Below are positions 63,724 through 64,000 of a stretch of 64,000 bases of DNA, piece by piece. The position numbers and the translations under genes were made by a program. The notes beneath the pieces are model-generated. The model searched no databases and was not told where the DNA came from. It was given only the letters and a program-made list of their open reading frames with translations. Position 1 is the first letter of the stretch. The number at the start of each line of letters is the position of its first letter. This DNA comes from an uncultured beta proteobacterium (GTDB lineage Bacteria; Pseudomonadota; Gammaproteobacteria; Burkholderiales; Burkholderiaceae_C), in assembly GCA_903844215.1 (NCBI GenBank), contig CAIMSP010000154.1:1-64000 (forward strand), given 5' to 3'.

Positions 63724-64000
63724 ATGTCAGAGCCCGAAGCCATTTCCCCGTCGAACGAAAACGAGTCCCGCCTGGAGGGTATCGCCCGGGCCTTGGGCTG
63801 CCGTCTTTCGACCCCGCAAGGCGAGCAGTTGCTCGGCTACCTGGCGCTGATTGGGCGCTGGAACAAGGTCTACAACCTGACTGCCGTGCGCGATCCGCAA
63901 GAGATGCTGACGCTGCATCTGGCGGACAGTCTGGCCGTGCTGGCGCCATTGCGCCGCTGGGCGGCGCAGCGCGCAAGCACTGAAACACCGGTACCGCTGC
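63724..64000 (+). CDS. rsmG: 16S rRNA (guanine-N7) methyltransferase RsmG (partial)
   Basis: The first 92 residues of RsmG (GidB) are present; the gene runs off the right edge. The motif [20 protein letters not shown] followed by [14 protein letters not shown] is diagnostic of the N-terminal part. It methylates G527 of 16S rRNA with AdoMet. The start ATG at 63724 is 67 bp after mnmG. Genes parA and parB usually follow in related genomes. Confidence 0.95.
   Translation, partial: MSEPEAISPSNENESRLEGIARALGCRLSTPQGEQLLGYLALIGRWNKVYNLTAVRDPQEMLTLHLADSLAVLAPLRRWAAQRASTETPVPL

Overview
The window is a GC-rich chromosomal segment of a betaproteobacterium, most likely a Comamonadaceae member (Rhodoferax/Polaromonas-like). 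This is inferred from protein sequence character, a split-type MetH behind an SAH riboswitch, UbiM, a PhaM-like granule protein and a TorF-glnK-amt operon. Almost everything is housekeeping. No phage, CRISPR, toxin or secondary-metabolite cluster is visible.

Layout. (1) 1-9.5 kb: initiator tRNA-fMet, then on the minus strand the spc and alpha ribosomal clusters (rplN to rplQ, including secY, infA, rpmJ, rpoA), driven by a strong sigma70-type promoter just upstream of rplN. The S10 half of the usual superoperon is not next to it. (2) 9.6-13.6 kb: proC, a small Lys/His-rich exported protein, oxyR-ubiA and an SMP-30 family gene. (3) 13.7-16.5 kb: a minus-strand nitrogen operon TorF porin-glnK-amt with a sigma54-like promoter. 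(4) 16.7-23.4 kb: comM, an MFS transporter, a MORN-repeat protein, a decayed FAA-hydrolase remnant, a DUF3108 protein and a second amt. (5) 23.4-32.9 kb: recG, an HD-GYP phosphodiesterase, queA-tgt (queuosine), SAH-riboswitch-controlled metH (lacking the homocysteine domain) and phaM. (6) 33-40.5 kb: the complete atpIBEFHAGDC operon with promoter and terminator. (7) 40.5-55.7 kb: lemA with two TPM genes, assorted hydrolase/transport/redox genes, a MacAB-like exporter, TrhO, a NUC1-type nuclease, SUI1, and a glutaryl-CoA dehydrogenase/CoA-transferase pair. (8) 55.7-64 kb: an AT-rich island with DnaA-box-like motifs, nnrU, ubiM, rdgC, an OMP-Crp/Fnr-DUF2892 operon, mnmG carrying a perfect parS palindrome, and the start of rsmG.

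The most interesting material is non-coding. There is a perfect 16-bp parS inside mnmG and an AT-rich origin-like island about 7 kb before it. A 167-bp MITE-like element supplies the stop codon of one gene and abuts the start of the next. A 52-bp intergenic hairpin repeat family occurs in three copies whose stem changes partly compensate. A second GC-rich palindromic repeat family fills the tgt-metH gap and the gap inside the MacAB-like operon. Both ammonium transporter loci carry sigma54-type promoters. Four 11-bp phased direct repeats lie off the 3' end of tRNA-fMet. I did not find a clearly new multi-gene system.
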